From Paludibacter jiangxiensis (GTDB lineage: Bacteria; Bacteroidota; Bacteroidia; Bacteroidales; Paludibacteraceae), in assembly GCA_945870155.1 (NCBI GenBank), contig CAMBSB010000004.1:20134-84133 (forward strand): 64,000 nt of DNA, read 5' to 3'. A program made the position numbers and the translations under genes. Under the pieces are notes generated by a model that did no database searches, was not told the DNA's origin, and saw nothing but the letters and a program-made list of their open reading frames with translations. The stretch's first letter is position 1. Every line of letters begins with the position of its first letter. Shown one piece after another: positions 8,295 through 17,534 of the stretch.

Positions 8295-10367
8295 ATGAAA
8301 AAAATCATATTATCACTAATCATTTTATTTACAGCACAATACATTTTTAGCCAAAGCATAAAATCTATAAATATAACAACGGCAGGTACTTTAAAAGACA
8401 ATATAAGTTTAACAGAACAAAAAACTGTAACTACACTTACAGTTTCGGGTAATATTGATGCACGTGATTTTGCTTTTATGCGCGATAAAATGCAAGTTTT
8501 GTCAGTTCTCGATTTAAATTCTTCTGTAATTAATAGTTATACAGGAATTCAGGGCACTTATTCCGGTTCAAACACAGTGTATCCTGCAAACGAAATTCCT
8601 GTATATGCTTTTTTCAATCCACTATTATATACTTATAAATCATCGCTTACAAGCATAAAATTTCCCTCAACAACCACAAAGATTGGGACACAAGCATTTT
8701 ATTATAGTTGGAATTTGGCTGGCACAATAAATATACCGGCATCATTGACATCGATTGCCGATTATGCTTTTTATGGTTGTTCGTCAATTGCATCATTCAC
8801 TGTAGCTAACTCAAATACACGATTTTCGGCCTTAAATGGTGTGCTTTTTAACAAAATTCAGGACAGTTTATTTGTTTTTCCTCCGGCAAAAAGTGGTTCA
8901 TACACCATTCCAACTACTGTAAAACATATTGGCGCATCGGCATTCGAGAGCTCATATAATTTAACTTCAGTAATAATTCCAAATACTATAACAAGTATTG
9001 GAAGTTATGCATTTTCATATTGTTCGGGCATTTCGGGTGCTTTAACTTTACCAACATCTTTAAAAAAACTAGGCGATGGTGCATTTTATGGTTGTTCGAA
9101 ACTTACAAGTGTAACAATTCCAGCTACATTAACCGATATTGGTTATTACTGTTTTCTCGAAAGTAATTTAGTTACAGCCTTTAACGTAATTTCATCAAAC
9201 CCTGATTATACTTCGGTGGATGGTATGTTGATGAGTAAAAACCAGGACACTCTTTTTAGTTGTCCACCGGCTAAAACAGGTCCGATTACTGTACCAAGTA
9301 CAGTGAAACTAATTGGAAGTTATGCTTTCTACAATTGCACAAAAATTTCCGGTACATTAACAATTCCAGCTTCGGTTGATTATATTGGGAATTATGCATT
9401 TTACAACAGTTCACTTATCTCATCTTTCGAAGTAAACCCGCAAAATTTATATTTTACTGCCGAAAATGGAGTTTTATTCTCAAAAACCAAAGATCGTTTA
9501 TTGGTTTACCCGGTTGCAAAATCAGGTGTGTATCAAATGCCTAGAACTATAAAAACAATCGATCCGGCTGCATTCGCTTTTTGCTCAAGTATAACCGGCA
9601 CATTACAATTACCCGCATCGGTTACATCAATTGGCCTTTATGCATTTTATAATTGTACACAAATTTCAGCCCTTGATGTTGATGCCGGAAACAAGGAATA
9701 TTCCTCAGATAATGGTGTATTATATAAACATGAAATGGATACTCTATTAATTTGTCCATTAGGTAAAACAGGAAGTTATACCATTCCAGAAAACGTGAAA
9801 TATATTAGTTATTCTGCATTTGGAGGATGTAGCGGCATCACTTCAATTACATTTCCAACAACTCTGACAGGTATAGGCAATTATGCTTTTGCATATTGCA
9901 CTGGGTTAAGCAAAATTCAAATTTCTAAAAGCACATCAAACATTGCAAATGGAGCCTTTTATAGTTGCTCAAATTTAGTTGAAATTAGCATTGTCAACCC
10001 GGAACCTCCTATAGTTGATTATTACACTTTTGATTTGGTAAATAAAACTACTTGTAAACTTATTGTTCCTACAGGATCTAAATCTACTTATCAAACCGTG
10101 CCATATTGGAGTGAATTTATAAACATTTCAGAAAGCGAATTTTCCAACAAAATTGAGGTTCAAAAAATAGATCAACATGTTTATGTGCAAAACAATGGAA
10201 TAATGGTTGAAGAATTAAAACTTGGTGAACTGATTGAAATATTTAGCATTGAAGGACGAAAACTCATTTCAGAAAAAGCTACATATCAAAAAAAGTTTTG
10301 GAGATTACCCTCAAATTCAATATATTTGGTGAAAATATCAAATAATGTTTTTAAAATATCACTATAA
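8295..10367 (+). CDS. BspA-like leucine-rich repeat surface protein
   Basis: A 690-residue exported protein with a signal peptide (about 1-20, ending near IFSQS). Then come many BspA/TpLRR (LRR_5) repeats of the form L..I.IP.....IG..AF..C, interleaved with larger blocks of the type NGVLF....D.L...P..K.G.Y.IP that recur about five times. The last ~70 residues (IEIFSIEGRKL ... SIYLVKISNNVFKISL) look like a divergent type A T9SS sorting domain without the usual PNP start. Known members bind host or matrix proteins or act in adhesion. Here surface display through T9SS is inferred. Confidence 0.88.
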   Translation: MKKIILSLIILFTAQYIFSQSIKSINITTAGTLKDNISLTEQKTVTTLTVSGNIDARDFAFMRDKMQVLSVLDLNSSVINSYTGIQGTYSGSNTVYPANEIPVYAFFNPLLYTYKSSLTSIKFPSTTTKIGTQAFYYSWNLAGTINIPASLTSIADYAFYGCSSIASFTVANSNTRFSALNGVLFNKIQDSLFVFPPAKSGSYTIPTTVKHIGASAFESSYNLTSVIIPNTITSIGSYAFSYCSGISGALTLPTSLKKLGDGAFYGCSKLTSVTIPATLTDIGYYCFLESNLVTAFNVISSNPDYTSVDGMLMSKNQDTLFSCPPAKTGPITVPSTVKLIGSYAFYNCTKISGTLTIPASVDYIGNYAFYNSSLISSFEVNPQNLYFTAENGVLFSKTKDRLLVYPVAKSGVYQMPRTIKTIDPAAFAFCSSITGTLQLPASVTSIGLYAFYNCTQISALDVDAGNKEYSSDNGVLYKHEMDTLLICPLGKTGSYTIPENVKYISYSAFGGCSGITSITFPTTLTGIGNYAFAYCTGLSKIQISKSTSNIANGAFYSCSNLVEISIVNPEPPIVDYYTFDLVNKTTCKLIVPTGSKSTYQTVPYWSEFINISESEFSNKIEVQKIDQHVYVQNNGIMVEELKLGELIEIFSIEGRKLISEKATYQKKFWRLPSNSIYLVKISNNVFKISL

Positions 10368-10571
10368 CATGTTGAATTATTAACAGCTCAACTATTTGTT
10401 TACAAATGAAACTGTAATAATTATAGAAATCAAAGAATTGTAAAAAGGATAAAACAGACTTTCACTGAATTTAATAGATTGTTTACTGAATTTATTTGTC
10501 AAAAGTGTGCTACAATAGTAATTTTGAATTATTAAAAATCAAAATTATTCATCTATTAAAAATTTAAAGTC

Positions 10572-11252
10572 ATGAAAAAAGAAAATTTATTTATTGCAAC
10601 TTTTTTGGGTGTAGCACTTAGTTTTTGTGCATGTCAGAGCAATGATGCTCTTAACAGTGAAATTTTAGCTCCTGAAGTTGAACAGGCAGTTAGCAATGAA
10701 ATTGAAAGTACTGATGGTTTGATGCAAGTATCTTCCTTTACTTCAAATCCTATTTCACTTACAGATGCTGAAAAATCAGGTTTGTATTTGATGCGTGAAG
10801 AAGAAAAAATGGCACGTGATGTATATAGTTTTTTCTATACAAAATTTAAATTTCGTATATTTGGGAATATCACTAAAAGTGAAAATGTGCATTCAAATGC
10901 TGTTTTAAGACTTATTACTTATTTTGGGTTAACTGATCCGGCTGTAGCAACTGTTGCAGTTTTTAAAGATCCTACTTTGCAGGCGCTTTACAACAAATTT
11001 ACTACAGAAGCAACTACTGTTGATCAAGCATTGAAAACAGGAGCATTTATCGAAGAATATGATATTGCCGATTTAAAAAGATTAATAGCAGAAACACAAA
11101 ACAAAGACATCAAGTTGGTGTATGGTAATTTGATGAGAGGCTCAGAGTTTCATCTGAAAGCATTTACCGGTGTTTTAAAATTAAGAGGTATAGTTTATGT
11201 ACCAACAATTCTTTCAATAGAAGAATATAATTTAATAATTGCGAAAAAATAG
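10572..11252 (+). CDS. DUF2202 domain lipoprotein
   Basis: 226 residues with a lipobox-like lead (SFCACQSND) followed by a low-complexity linker. The helical domain (about 70-226) contains LYLMREEEKMARDVY, which I recognise as the DUF2202 ferritin-like family. The Glu/His spacing (EEEKMARD ... ENVHSNAV ... GSEFHLKAF) fits a ferritin-like four-helix bundle, but metal binding is inferred. It is followed directly by a strong terminator and is probably transcribed alone. Confidence 0.85.
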   Translation: MKKENLFIATFLGVALSFCACQSNDALNSEILAPEVEQAVSNEIESTDGLMQVSSFTSNPISLTDAEKSGLYLMREEEKMARDVYSFFYTKFKFRIFGNITKSENVHSNAVLRLITYFGLTDPAVATVAVFKDPTLQALYNKFTTEATTVDQALKTGAFIEEYDIADLKRLIAETQNKDIKLVYGNLMRGSEFHLKAFTGVLKLRGIVYVPTILSIEEYNLIIAKK

Positions 11253-11274
11253 TTAAAGCACACCAATTTGGTTT

Positions 11275-11308
11275 AAAAAATGTATCCTTAATGAAGGATA
11301 CATTTTTT
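11275..11308 (+). terminator. Intrinsic terminator after the DUF2202 gene
   Basis: A-run, then TGTATCCTT / AAGGATACA around a 4-base loop, then TTTTTT. The A-run before the stem means it could work in both directions. It isolates the six-gene cluster that follows from upstream transcription. Confidence 0.88.
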
Positions 11309-11433
11309 AAGTAATTAAATTAAAGGCACAAGAATTTGTAGCTATTTTGACAAATTAGTATTATCAGAAAAAAGAAAAAATCAGAATTAAAAATCTGGCA
11401 TTCTTAAAAATATATATAAAATAAGCAGAAATC

Positions 11434-11673
11434 ATGACAATCAGGAAAAACATTGCTATCAGCGACGAAGGATTTTTATTTAATCCTACCACAGGCGATT
11501 CGTTTTCGACAAATGGAATTGGAGCTGAGATAGTATTATTAATGAAAAAAAATATTTTATTGTCCGAAGTGGTAGATACTATGTGCAATAAATACGATGT
11601 AGATAAAACACTTTTCGAACGTGATCTTGAAGAATTTATGCTTCAATTGAAAGATTACAGTATTCTTGAGTAG
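11434..11673 (+). CDS. PqqD-like small protein (RRE fold)
   Basis: 79 residues. The pattern of aisdeGflFnpttGdsfstNgiGaeI, a middle helix, and DLEEFMLQLKDYSIL is that of the PqqD superfamily, whose members bind the leader of RiPP precursors (RiPP recognition element) or belong to HPr-rel-A systems. It is the first gene of a + strand cluster; the ATP-grasp gene starts 40 bases later. Inferred: it presents a peptide or protein segment to the ligase and/or decarboxylase. The decarboxylase itself carries a leader-like N-terminus. An antisense ORF here is a shadow. Confidence 0.8.
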   Translation: MTIRKNIAISDEGFLFNPTTGDSFSTNGIGAEIVLLMKKNILLSEVVDTMCNKYDVDKTLFERDLEEFMLQLKDYSILE

Positions 11674-11713
11674 AGGTAAGAGGTAAGTGGTAAGAAAGTA
11701 AGAAATTAATAAA

Positions 11714-12769
11714 ATGAGTAAAGACATTAAACATAAAATTGTAATTGCAGTAACAGGCTTGAATGCCATTGATAGTCCGGGGCCAGGTGTAGCTGTAATA
11801 AGAGCGATACGTGAATGTCCCGATTTTGAAGTACGTATCATTGGATTGTCATACGAATCGCTTGAGCCTGGATTATATATGCACGATTTGGTAGATAAAA
11901 CCTATCAAATTCCCTATCCAACAGCTGGAACTGATGCACTAATGGGTAGAATACAATATATACATGAAAAAGAAAACTTAGAACTAATCATACCCAATTT
12001 TGACGCAGAACTTTTTAATTTTATGAAATTACGTGATGCGCTAAAAAAAATGGGGATAGCCACATTTATGCCCGATTTGGATCAATTCGAAGCACGGGAT
12101 AAAATGAAATTATTCGAATTTGGTAAAAAACATGATTTTTGCGTACCCAAGGACAAAATTATTCATGAGTTTAGAGAATTGGCTCAACTCGAAAAAGATT
12201 TTGAATATCCTATGGTAATAAAAGGTAAGTTTTACGATGCTATTATTGCTAATAGTATGGAGCAGGTTGAAAAAGCCTTCTATAAAATTCTATCCAAATG
12301 GGGATTACCAATTATTGTCCAGGAATTTATAAAAGGAACTGAGATAAATATAGCTGCATTGGGCGATGGCGAAGGAAATGCTATAAGTGTGATACCTATG
12401 CGAAAACTCTATATCACTGATAAAGGAAAAGCTTGGGCCGGTATTACCCTCGACGATGAAAGTTTTATTGAATTGGCTCAAAAATTTATTAAAGCTACCA
12501 AATGGCGTGGAGGGTGTGAGTTGGAAGTAATGCTAAGCTACGATGGAAAACCTTACATAATGGAAGTCAATCCACGATTCCCTGCTTGGATTTACCTTAC
12601 AGCTGCTGCCGGTCAAAATCAGCCTGCTAGCTTAGTTAAAATGGCTTTTGGTCAAAAAGTAGAACCATTTACAGAGTACGAAGTAGGAAAAATATTTGTT
12701 CGCTACGCTTGGGATTTAATAACTGATATCAGGGAGTTTCAAAAAATATCGGGAAATGGGGAACTCTAA
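11714..12769 (+). CDS. ATP-grasp ligase
   Basis: 351 residues. The N-terminal pre-ATP-grasp Rossmann-like region (about 1-110) has IVIAVTGLNAIDSPGPGVAV. The ATP-grasp core follows, with YPMVIKGKF (ATP-binding Lys), VQEFIKGTEIN and the Mg-binding end CELEV...YIMEVNPRFPAW (about 262-288). It resembles the CarB/ATP-grasp_4 type that joins a carboxylate to an amine. It sits between the PqqD-like gene and the PLP decarboxylase; this order recalls ligase-decarboxylase pairs such as BtrJ/BtrK in butirosin synthesis, but no carrier protein is seen. The acceptor and donor are unknown. Confidence 0.88.
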   Translation: MSKDIKHKIVIAVTGLNAIDSPGPGVAVIRAIRECPDFEVRIIGLSYESLEPGLYMHDLVDKTYQIPYPTAGTDALMGRIQYIHEKENLELIIPNFDAELFNFMKLRDALKKMGIATFMPDLDQFEARDKMKLFEFGKKHDFCVPKDKIIHEFRELAQLEKDFEYPMVIKGKFYDAIIANSMEQVEKAFYKILSKWGLPIIVQEFIKGTEINIAALGDGEGNAISVIPMRKLYITDKGKAWAGITLDDESFIELAQKFIKATKWRGGCELEVMLSYDGKPYIMEVNPRFPAWIYLTAAAGQNQPASLVKMAFGQKVEPFTEYEVGKIFVRYAWDLITDIREFQKISGNGEL

Positions 12770-12813
12770 GCATTTACAATTTAATCATTTACGATTTACA
12801 ATTTGAAGATATT

Positions 12814-14163
12814 ATGGAAAAATTAAGATACGAAAGGCCATTCATAATTAAAATGAACGCCGGATTAATGAATAAATTTGGTTCAAAAACTGAAAATGAG
12901 CCTGTTACACATATCGAAAGTGTAGCTGTTAAAAGCTTAATGAATGAATATGGGTCACCGCTATTTGTAATTTCCGAAAAACAAATCAGACGTAATTATC
13001 AGAATGCACAACGCATTTTTAAAACCCGTTATCCAAAAGTACAATTTGCATGGTCATATAAAACCAATTACAACAATGCTGTGTGTCGAATTTTCCATCA
13101 GGAAGGTTCGTGGGCCGAAGTGGTTTCGGGCTTTGAATACGAAAAAGCTCTCGGAAATGGCGTTTCGGGCAGTAAAATAATTTTCAACGGACCTGATAAA
13201 AGTGATAAAGACTTGATTACAGCATCCCAAAATGGTTCATTGATTCATATCGATCATTATGATGAATTATATACTTTGATTCGGTTGAGCGAAGAAAACA
13301 ACCTGAAACCACGTGTTGCCATTCGTGTTAATATGGATACAGGCATTTATCCAAAGTGGGACAGATTTGGCTTTAATTTCGAAAACGGTCAAGCTTGGAA
13401 TGCCTTAACGCGAATTATCAATTCCCAAAACCTCGAACTTGTAGGAATTCATTGCCATATAGGTACTTTTATGCTTTCGCCTAATGCGTATGCCATTGCT
13501 GCCCGTAATTTATGTGAGTTAGCGTGGACAGCTAAAGAACGTTTTGGAAAAATGGTTCAATACATTGATCTTGGTGGTGGATTTCCTTCAACCAATACAC
13601 TCAAAGGTGCTTATTTACCCGGAACAGATACAGTTCCATCTATCGACCAATTTGCCGATGCTATTTCCGATGTTATTCTTGGCTATGGTTTTAAGCAGGA
13701 CGAATTGCCTTTGCTGATTCTCGAAAGTGGTCGTGCTTTGATTGACGATGCCGGATATTTGCTAGGTACTGTACTAGCGACCAAACGATTATCAGATGGC
13801 AGGCGTGCTACAATTATGGATTTTGGATTAAATTCATTGTTCACATCGCTGTGGTACGAACATAAAATAAGTCCGGCTCAAAAATTGGGCAATCAAAACG
13901 AAGAAATGGTCATGTTTGGACCGCTTTGTATGAATATTGATGTAGTTCGTGAAAGTATAAACATGCCAATGTTACAAAAAGGCGATCAGGTAGTAGTGCA
14001 TAAAGTAGGAGCATATAATATGACGCAATGGATGCAATTTATCACCTATCGTCCGGCTATAGTTTTGATTGATACCGAAAATAATACACATATTATTCGC
14101 AAAGGCGAAGATTTGAGATACATGGAGGAATTGGAAAACATCCCGGAACATTTAAAATCGTAA
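12814..14163 (+). CDS. Fold-type III PLP decarboxylase with a leader-like N-terminal extension
   Basis: 449 residues of the DapDC/ornithine-decarboxylase (LysA-like) family. PLP Lys83 lies in WSYKTNYN; HCHIGTF and the phosphate-binding GGGFP (about 254-258) follow, then ESGRALIDDAGYLL and the active-site Cys segment GPLCMNID. It is a bit longer than LysA because of about 35 extra N-terminal residues containing YERPFIIKMNAGLMNKFG. This resembles the YxxPxL-type recognition motif of RiPP leaders, and a PqqD-like gene lies two genes upstream. True diaminopimelate decarboxylase is possible but unlikely given the neighbours. Substrate not known; an amino acid or an aminoacylated product of the ATP-grasp enzyme is plausible. 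Confidence 0.88.
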   Translation: MEKLRYERPFIIKMNAGLMNKFGSKTENEPVTHIESVAVKSLMNEYGSPLFVISEKQIRRNYQNAQRIFKTRYPKVQFAWSYKTNYNNAVCRIFHQEGSWAEVVSGFEYEKALGNGVSGSKIIFNGPDKSDKDLITASQNGSLIHIDHYDELYTLIRLSEENNLKPRVAIRVNMDTGIYPKWDRFGFNFENGQAWNALTRIINSQNLELVGIHCHIGTFMLSPNAYAIAARNLCELAWTAKERFGKMVQYIDLGGGFPSTNTLKGAYLPGTDTVPSIDQFADAISDVILGYGFKQDELPLLILESGRALIDDAGYLLGTVLATKRLSDGRRATIMDFGLNSLFTSLWYEHKISPAQKLGNQNEEMVMFGPLCMNIDVVRESINMPMLQKGDQVVVHKVGAYNMTQWMQFITYRPAIVLIDTENNTHIIRKGEDLRYMEELENIPEHLKS

Positions 14164-14178
14164 TTGAGATAGAAAAAT

Positions 14179-16392
14179 ATGAGCATTCCCAAACCATTAG
14201 TGTTTTTGCAAAAAGAAGTATTACCGGCAATTTTAAACAGTTATTCTATTATCTTTTTTTTAGATAATAAGGTTTTAGCATCCACAATAATGTTGGTAAG
14301 TTTTTTTAATTTCTGGGCCGGTTTTAGTGGACTAGTTTCGGTTTTAATTGCTTTAACCATAGGCTATTCCATGCATCTTGATAAACAAACGCTTCGAAGT
14401 GGATTGTTTACATTTAATGCGTTATTGGTAGGTATTGGGATGGGTACATTTTTCGATCCGGGACTCGTATTTTTCAGTTTACTGGCATTGGCTTCATTGT
14501 TAACTATTTTACTCTCAGTAAGTTTTTCAAGTTGGTTTGGAAAATACAAATTACCATTTCTAAGTGTGCCGTTTGTAATAACATTTTGGTTTATAGTACT
14601 TCCTTCTTCTCATTTTGAGAACTTAGGTTTAACGCAACGAAGTATTTACTGGATAAACGAAGTGTATGCAGTTGGTGGTAATAATTTGCTTGATTTTTTT
14701 CAAACTGTCGACAATTTTAAAGTTAATTCACTGATTGATATTTACTTAAAATCTATCGGCTCAATTTTGTTTCAAAGCAATGTGTTAGCTGGCTTATTGA
14801 TTTCATTAGCATTACTTTATAGTTCACGTATATTATTTTCATTGTCGGTAATAGGTTTTTTATCGGCCTATTTCTTTGCACAATTTACCGGCTCGGAAGC
14901 AGCAAGTATAAATTATTACAATATTGGTGCTAATTACATGATGGTTGCATTTGCCATTGGTGGGTATTTTATTATTCCATCCAAACAGTCGTATCTTTGG
15001 ACAGTTTTGCTTATACCACTCACTTCCTTAGTTTTATTGTTTTTTTATAAACTCTTATCCTACATTCAGTTACCGGTATTTTCGTTGCCATTTTCGTTTG
15101 TAACAATATTGTTTCTATATTTCCTTCAAATGAGAACTCAGGTAAAAAGTCTTATTATCACCCCATTACAACAAAATTCACCTGAAAAAAATTTATATAC
15201 TTTCAGCAATAATAAAGATAGATTATCCGGTTTGTATTATATACCTTTGCATTTACCGCTGATGGGAGAATGGACTGTAACACAGGCACATAATGGAGAA
15301 ATAACACACAAAGGAGATTGGGGGCAAGCTTTCGACTTTATGATAACAGACCATGAAGGAAAAACCTATAAAAACAATGGCATAGCACTAAGCGATTTCT
15401 TATGTTATAATAAACCAGTATTTGCTGCAGCCGATGGTTATGTTGAGTCAATAATCGATTCGGTGGAAGACAATGTAATAGGAAAAGTAAACACAGTTAG
15501 CAATTGGGGAAATAGCATTGTAATTCGTCATGCATCCGGCTTATATACACAGCTGTCGCACCTAAAAAAAGGTTCATTTAAAGTAACTAAAGGCGATTTT
15601 GTAAATAAAGGCGATATGTTGGCACTCTGTGGAAATTCAGGACGTTCACCCGAACCGCATGTACATTTTCAGGTACAGATATATCCTATAATTGGATCAA
15701 GAACAATAACTTATCCTTTTGCATATTATTTCAAACAACTTGCAGATGACAAACAGCAATTGGTTCAATTCGAAATACCAAAACTTGGAGATAAAATTAG
15801 TAATGTTTCAATTGACAAATTTCAATTTAATGCATTTAACTTATTACCCGACAGTTCGTTTACTTTTAAATATACACTCAACAATTCAGTTGAGAAAAAT
15901 CTAAGTTGGGATATATATACTGATGCTTACAATCAAAAATACGTACATTGTTCGCAGACTAACTCAGTTGCATATTTTGTTAACGATGGGTATATGTTTT
16001 ATTTTACAGCGTTTTATGGTGATAAATCTTCTATACTTTATTACTTTTTTCTATCTGCTTATAAAATATTTTTGGGTGAAACAACTAAAAACCGCTTGGA
16101 TGATTCATTGGCTTTAAGCATGTTAGCAAGTTCAAAATTTTATACTTGGATAAACGATTTTATTGCACCATTCTATAATTTTATCCGTGTAAGTTTTCAT
16201 TCAAATATTATTGAATCCGAAATGTCATTGAATAAAGGAACCATTAAATATAGTTCCGAAATTGAATTGAAATACCTGAAAAAATCAAAAATAATTAGTC
16301 GTTCGGAACTCACAATTAACGAGACCGGTATTACTGCTTTTGAATATACAAATGATAAAATAAAGATGAAAGCCACATGTATAAACCTCTGA
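14179..16392 (+). CDS. Urea-transporter-like membrane domain fused to an M23 metallopeptidase
   Basis: 737 residues. Residues about 1-325 are a polytopic membrane domain with two internal repeats, each holding a urea transporter (SLC14/UT) signature: LPFLSVPF (125-132) and LPVFSLPF (298-305), close to LPxxTxPF. From about 350 to 530 is an M23 (LytM-like) peptidase with zinc-ligand motifs HKGDWGQAFDF (His377, Asp386) and HVH (494-496), and LSHL with a likely catalytic His. The last ~200 residues are an unassigned beta-rich domain. It starts 15 bases after the decarboxylase and overlaps the next gene by 16 bases. Inferred: the channel passes urea or a small amide/amine product, and the M23 domain works on peptidoglycan or a peptide in the periplasm. 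Confidence 0.87.
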   Translation: MSIPKPLVFLQKEVLPAILNSYSIIFFLDNKVLASTIMLVSFFNFWAGFSGLVSVLIALTIGYSMHLDKQTLRSGLFTFNALLVGIGMGTFFDPGLVFFSLLALASLLTILLSVSFSSWFGKYKLPFLSVPFVITFWFIVLPSSHFENLGLTQRSIYWINEVYAVGGNNLLDFFQTVDNFKVNSLIDIYLKSIGSILFQSNVLAGLLISLALLYSSRILFSLSVIGFLSAYFFAQFTGSEAASINYYNIGANYMMVAFAIGGYFIIPSKQSYLWTVLLIPLTSLVLLFFYKLLSYIQLPVFSLPFSFVTILFLYFLQMRTQVKSLIITPLQQNSPEKNLYTFSNNKDRLSGLYYIPLHLPLMGEWTVTQAHNGEITHKGDWGQAFDFMITDHEGKTYKNNGIALSDFLCYNKPVFAAADGYVESIIDSVEDNVIGKVNTVSNWGNSIVIRHASGLYTQLSHLKKGSFKVTKGDFVNKGDMLALCGNSGRSPEPHVHFQVQIYPIIGSRTITYPFAYYFKQLADDKQQLVQFEIPKLGDKISNVSIDKFQFNAFNLLPDSSFTFKYTLNNSVEKNLSWDIYTDAYNQKYVHCSQTNSVAYFVNDGYMFYFTAFYGDKSSILYYFFLSAYKIFLGETTKNRLDDSLALSMLASSKFYTWINDFIAPFYNFIRVSFHSNIIESEMSLNKGTIKYSSEIELKYLKKSKIISRSELTINETGITAFEYTNDKIKMKATCINL

Positions 16393-17534
16393 TATTTATA
16401 CTTTTAATCACTATTCCTTTACATGCTCAAATTACGATGGATGAGCAAAAAATTGACAGTTTAAGTTATAGTTACTACATGAGTGGCGACTGGAAGCAAT
16501 TAATTGAACTCGGAAAAGTAGCTGACAAAGAAGATGTGAATTTTAAGCATTTACAACAGCGTTTGGGTTATGCCAATTTTATGTTGGGAAATTATTACAA
16601 AACTATAAAACATTATACAAATGCCTTGCAATTTGATCCTACTGATCAAATTACGCATAGCTATTTGTATTATGCAGCCATTAATGTGGGTGATAATGAA
16701 ATGGCTATGTTTCATGCTTCGAAACTAAATAAAGAAGCTCAAAAAGTCATGAAATTGAAAAGATTGCAAGTGGTTGATGCCGTTGATTTTGAATTTAATT
16801 ACAAAATTAACGACAGTGATATTCGCTCAAATCCAAATTATACACGTATTGGAATAAATTCAAAACCTGATTTTCGATTTAATATTTATCAGTCCTTTTC
16901 ACAATATAACCAAACTAATGATTCAACAACTCAAGTAAAACAAAACGAATATTTCTTATTGTTATCTTACAGTTTATTTAGTAGAACAACAATGCGTTTT
17001 GGGTATCATTACCTGAATACTAAAGTGGATGATGCCATGTATAATTATAAAGATACAATAAAAACAAATGTGTTTTATGGTAATTTAAGTCAGCGAATTG
17101 GCAGGTTTGATTTGGGGCTAAGTAGCTCATTATTAACCGGCGATACTATACAAATTCAAACCGGTGCTCATATTGGATTAGCATTACCAGGTAAATTAAA
17201 ACCATATCTAAAATCTTCGTTGTATACAATAAGCCGAAACAATATTAACCGACTAATTTATTCCCAATCTGCCGGTATATTCGCTACAAAAAAATTGTGG
17301 CTCGAAGGCGAAATCACATTGGGAAATTTAGATAATTACGTAGAAAACAATGGATTATATGTTTACAATTCGCTTGATGCTACAAAATTCAGAGTTGGTA
17401 CAACTGCATTTTGGTATTTAGCTCCCAAAATTACTTTATTTGCAAATTATACTTACGACAAAAAACAAATAACAGATACTCAAATTTATTACAATCAAAA
17501 TTCATTATCAGGAGGATTTATATGGAAACTTTAA
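16377..17534 (+). CDS. TPR protein with C-terminal outer-membrane beta-barrel (YaiO-like)
   Basis: 385 residues: signal peptide (about 1-18, LHAQ), TPR-type helices (about 20-120, e.g. FKHLQQRLGYANFMLGNY), then a long alternating beta region (about 130-385) ending SGGFIWKL, typical of an outer-membrane barrel and similar to YaiO-type proteins. The start codon lies inside the end of the urea transporter/M23 gene (16-base overlap), and the stop overlaps the next gene by 13 bases, so translation is probably coupled. Inferred: outer-membrane part of the cluster's export or envelope machinery. Confidence 0.82.
   Translation: MYKPLIFILLITIPLHAQITMDEQKIDSLSYSYYMSGDWKQLIELGKVADKEDVNFKHLQQRLGYANFMLGNYYKTIKHYTNALQFDPTDQITHSYLYYAAINVGDNEMAMFHASKLNKEAQKVMKLKRLQVVDAVDFEFNYKINDSDIRSNPNYTRIGINSKPDFRFNIYQSFSQYNQTNDSTTQVKQNEYFLLLSYSLFSRTTMRFGYHYLNTKVDDAMYNYKDTIKTNVFYGNLSQRIGRFDLGLSSSLLTGDTIQIQTGAHIGLALPGKLKPYLKSSLYTISRNNINRLIYSQSAGIFATKKLWLEGEITLGNLDNYVENNGLYVYNSLDATKFRVGTTAFWYLAPKITLFANYTYDKKQITDTQIYYNQNSLSGGFIWKL

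Noticed and set aside
11364-11841. 74- and 94-codon - strand ORFs over the PqqD-like and ATP-grasp genes
   Set aside because: Antisense to recognisable proteins and without family resemblance.
12814-14163. Plain diaminopimelate decarboxylase (lysA) for lysine synthesis
   Set aside because: Family fits, but the leader-like N-terminus and the ligase/PqqD/channel neighbours point elsewhere. Kept as an alternative, so no gene symbol was given.
15719-16117. 61- and 64-codon + strand ORFs inside the channel/M23 gene
   Set aside because: Out-of-frame shadows of a long, well supported gene.
17411-17521. Upstream start of the TPR gene as given by the ORF track
   Set aside because: These codons overlap the barrel gene in another frame and would put a signal peptide 37 residues inside the protein; ATG 17522 has a ribosome binding site and opens into the signal peptide.
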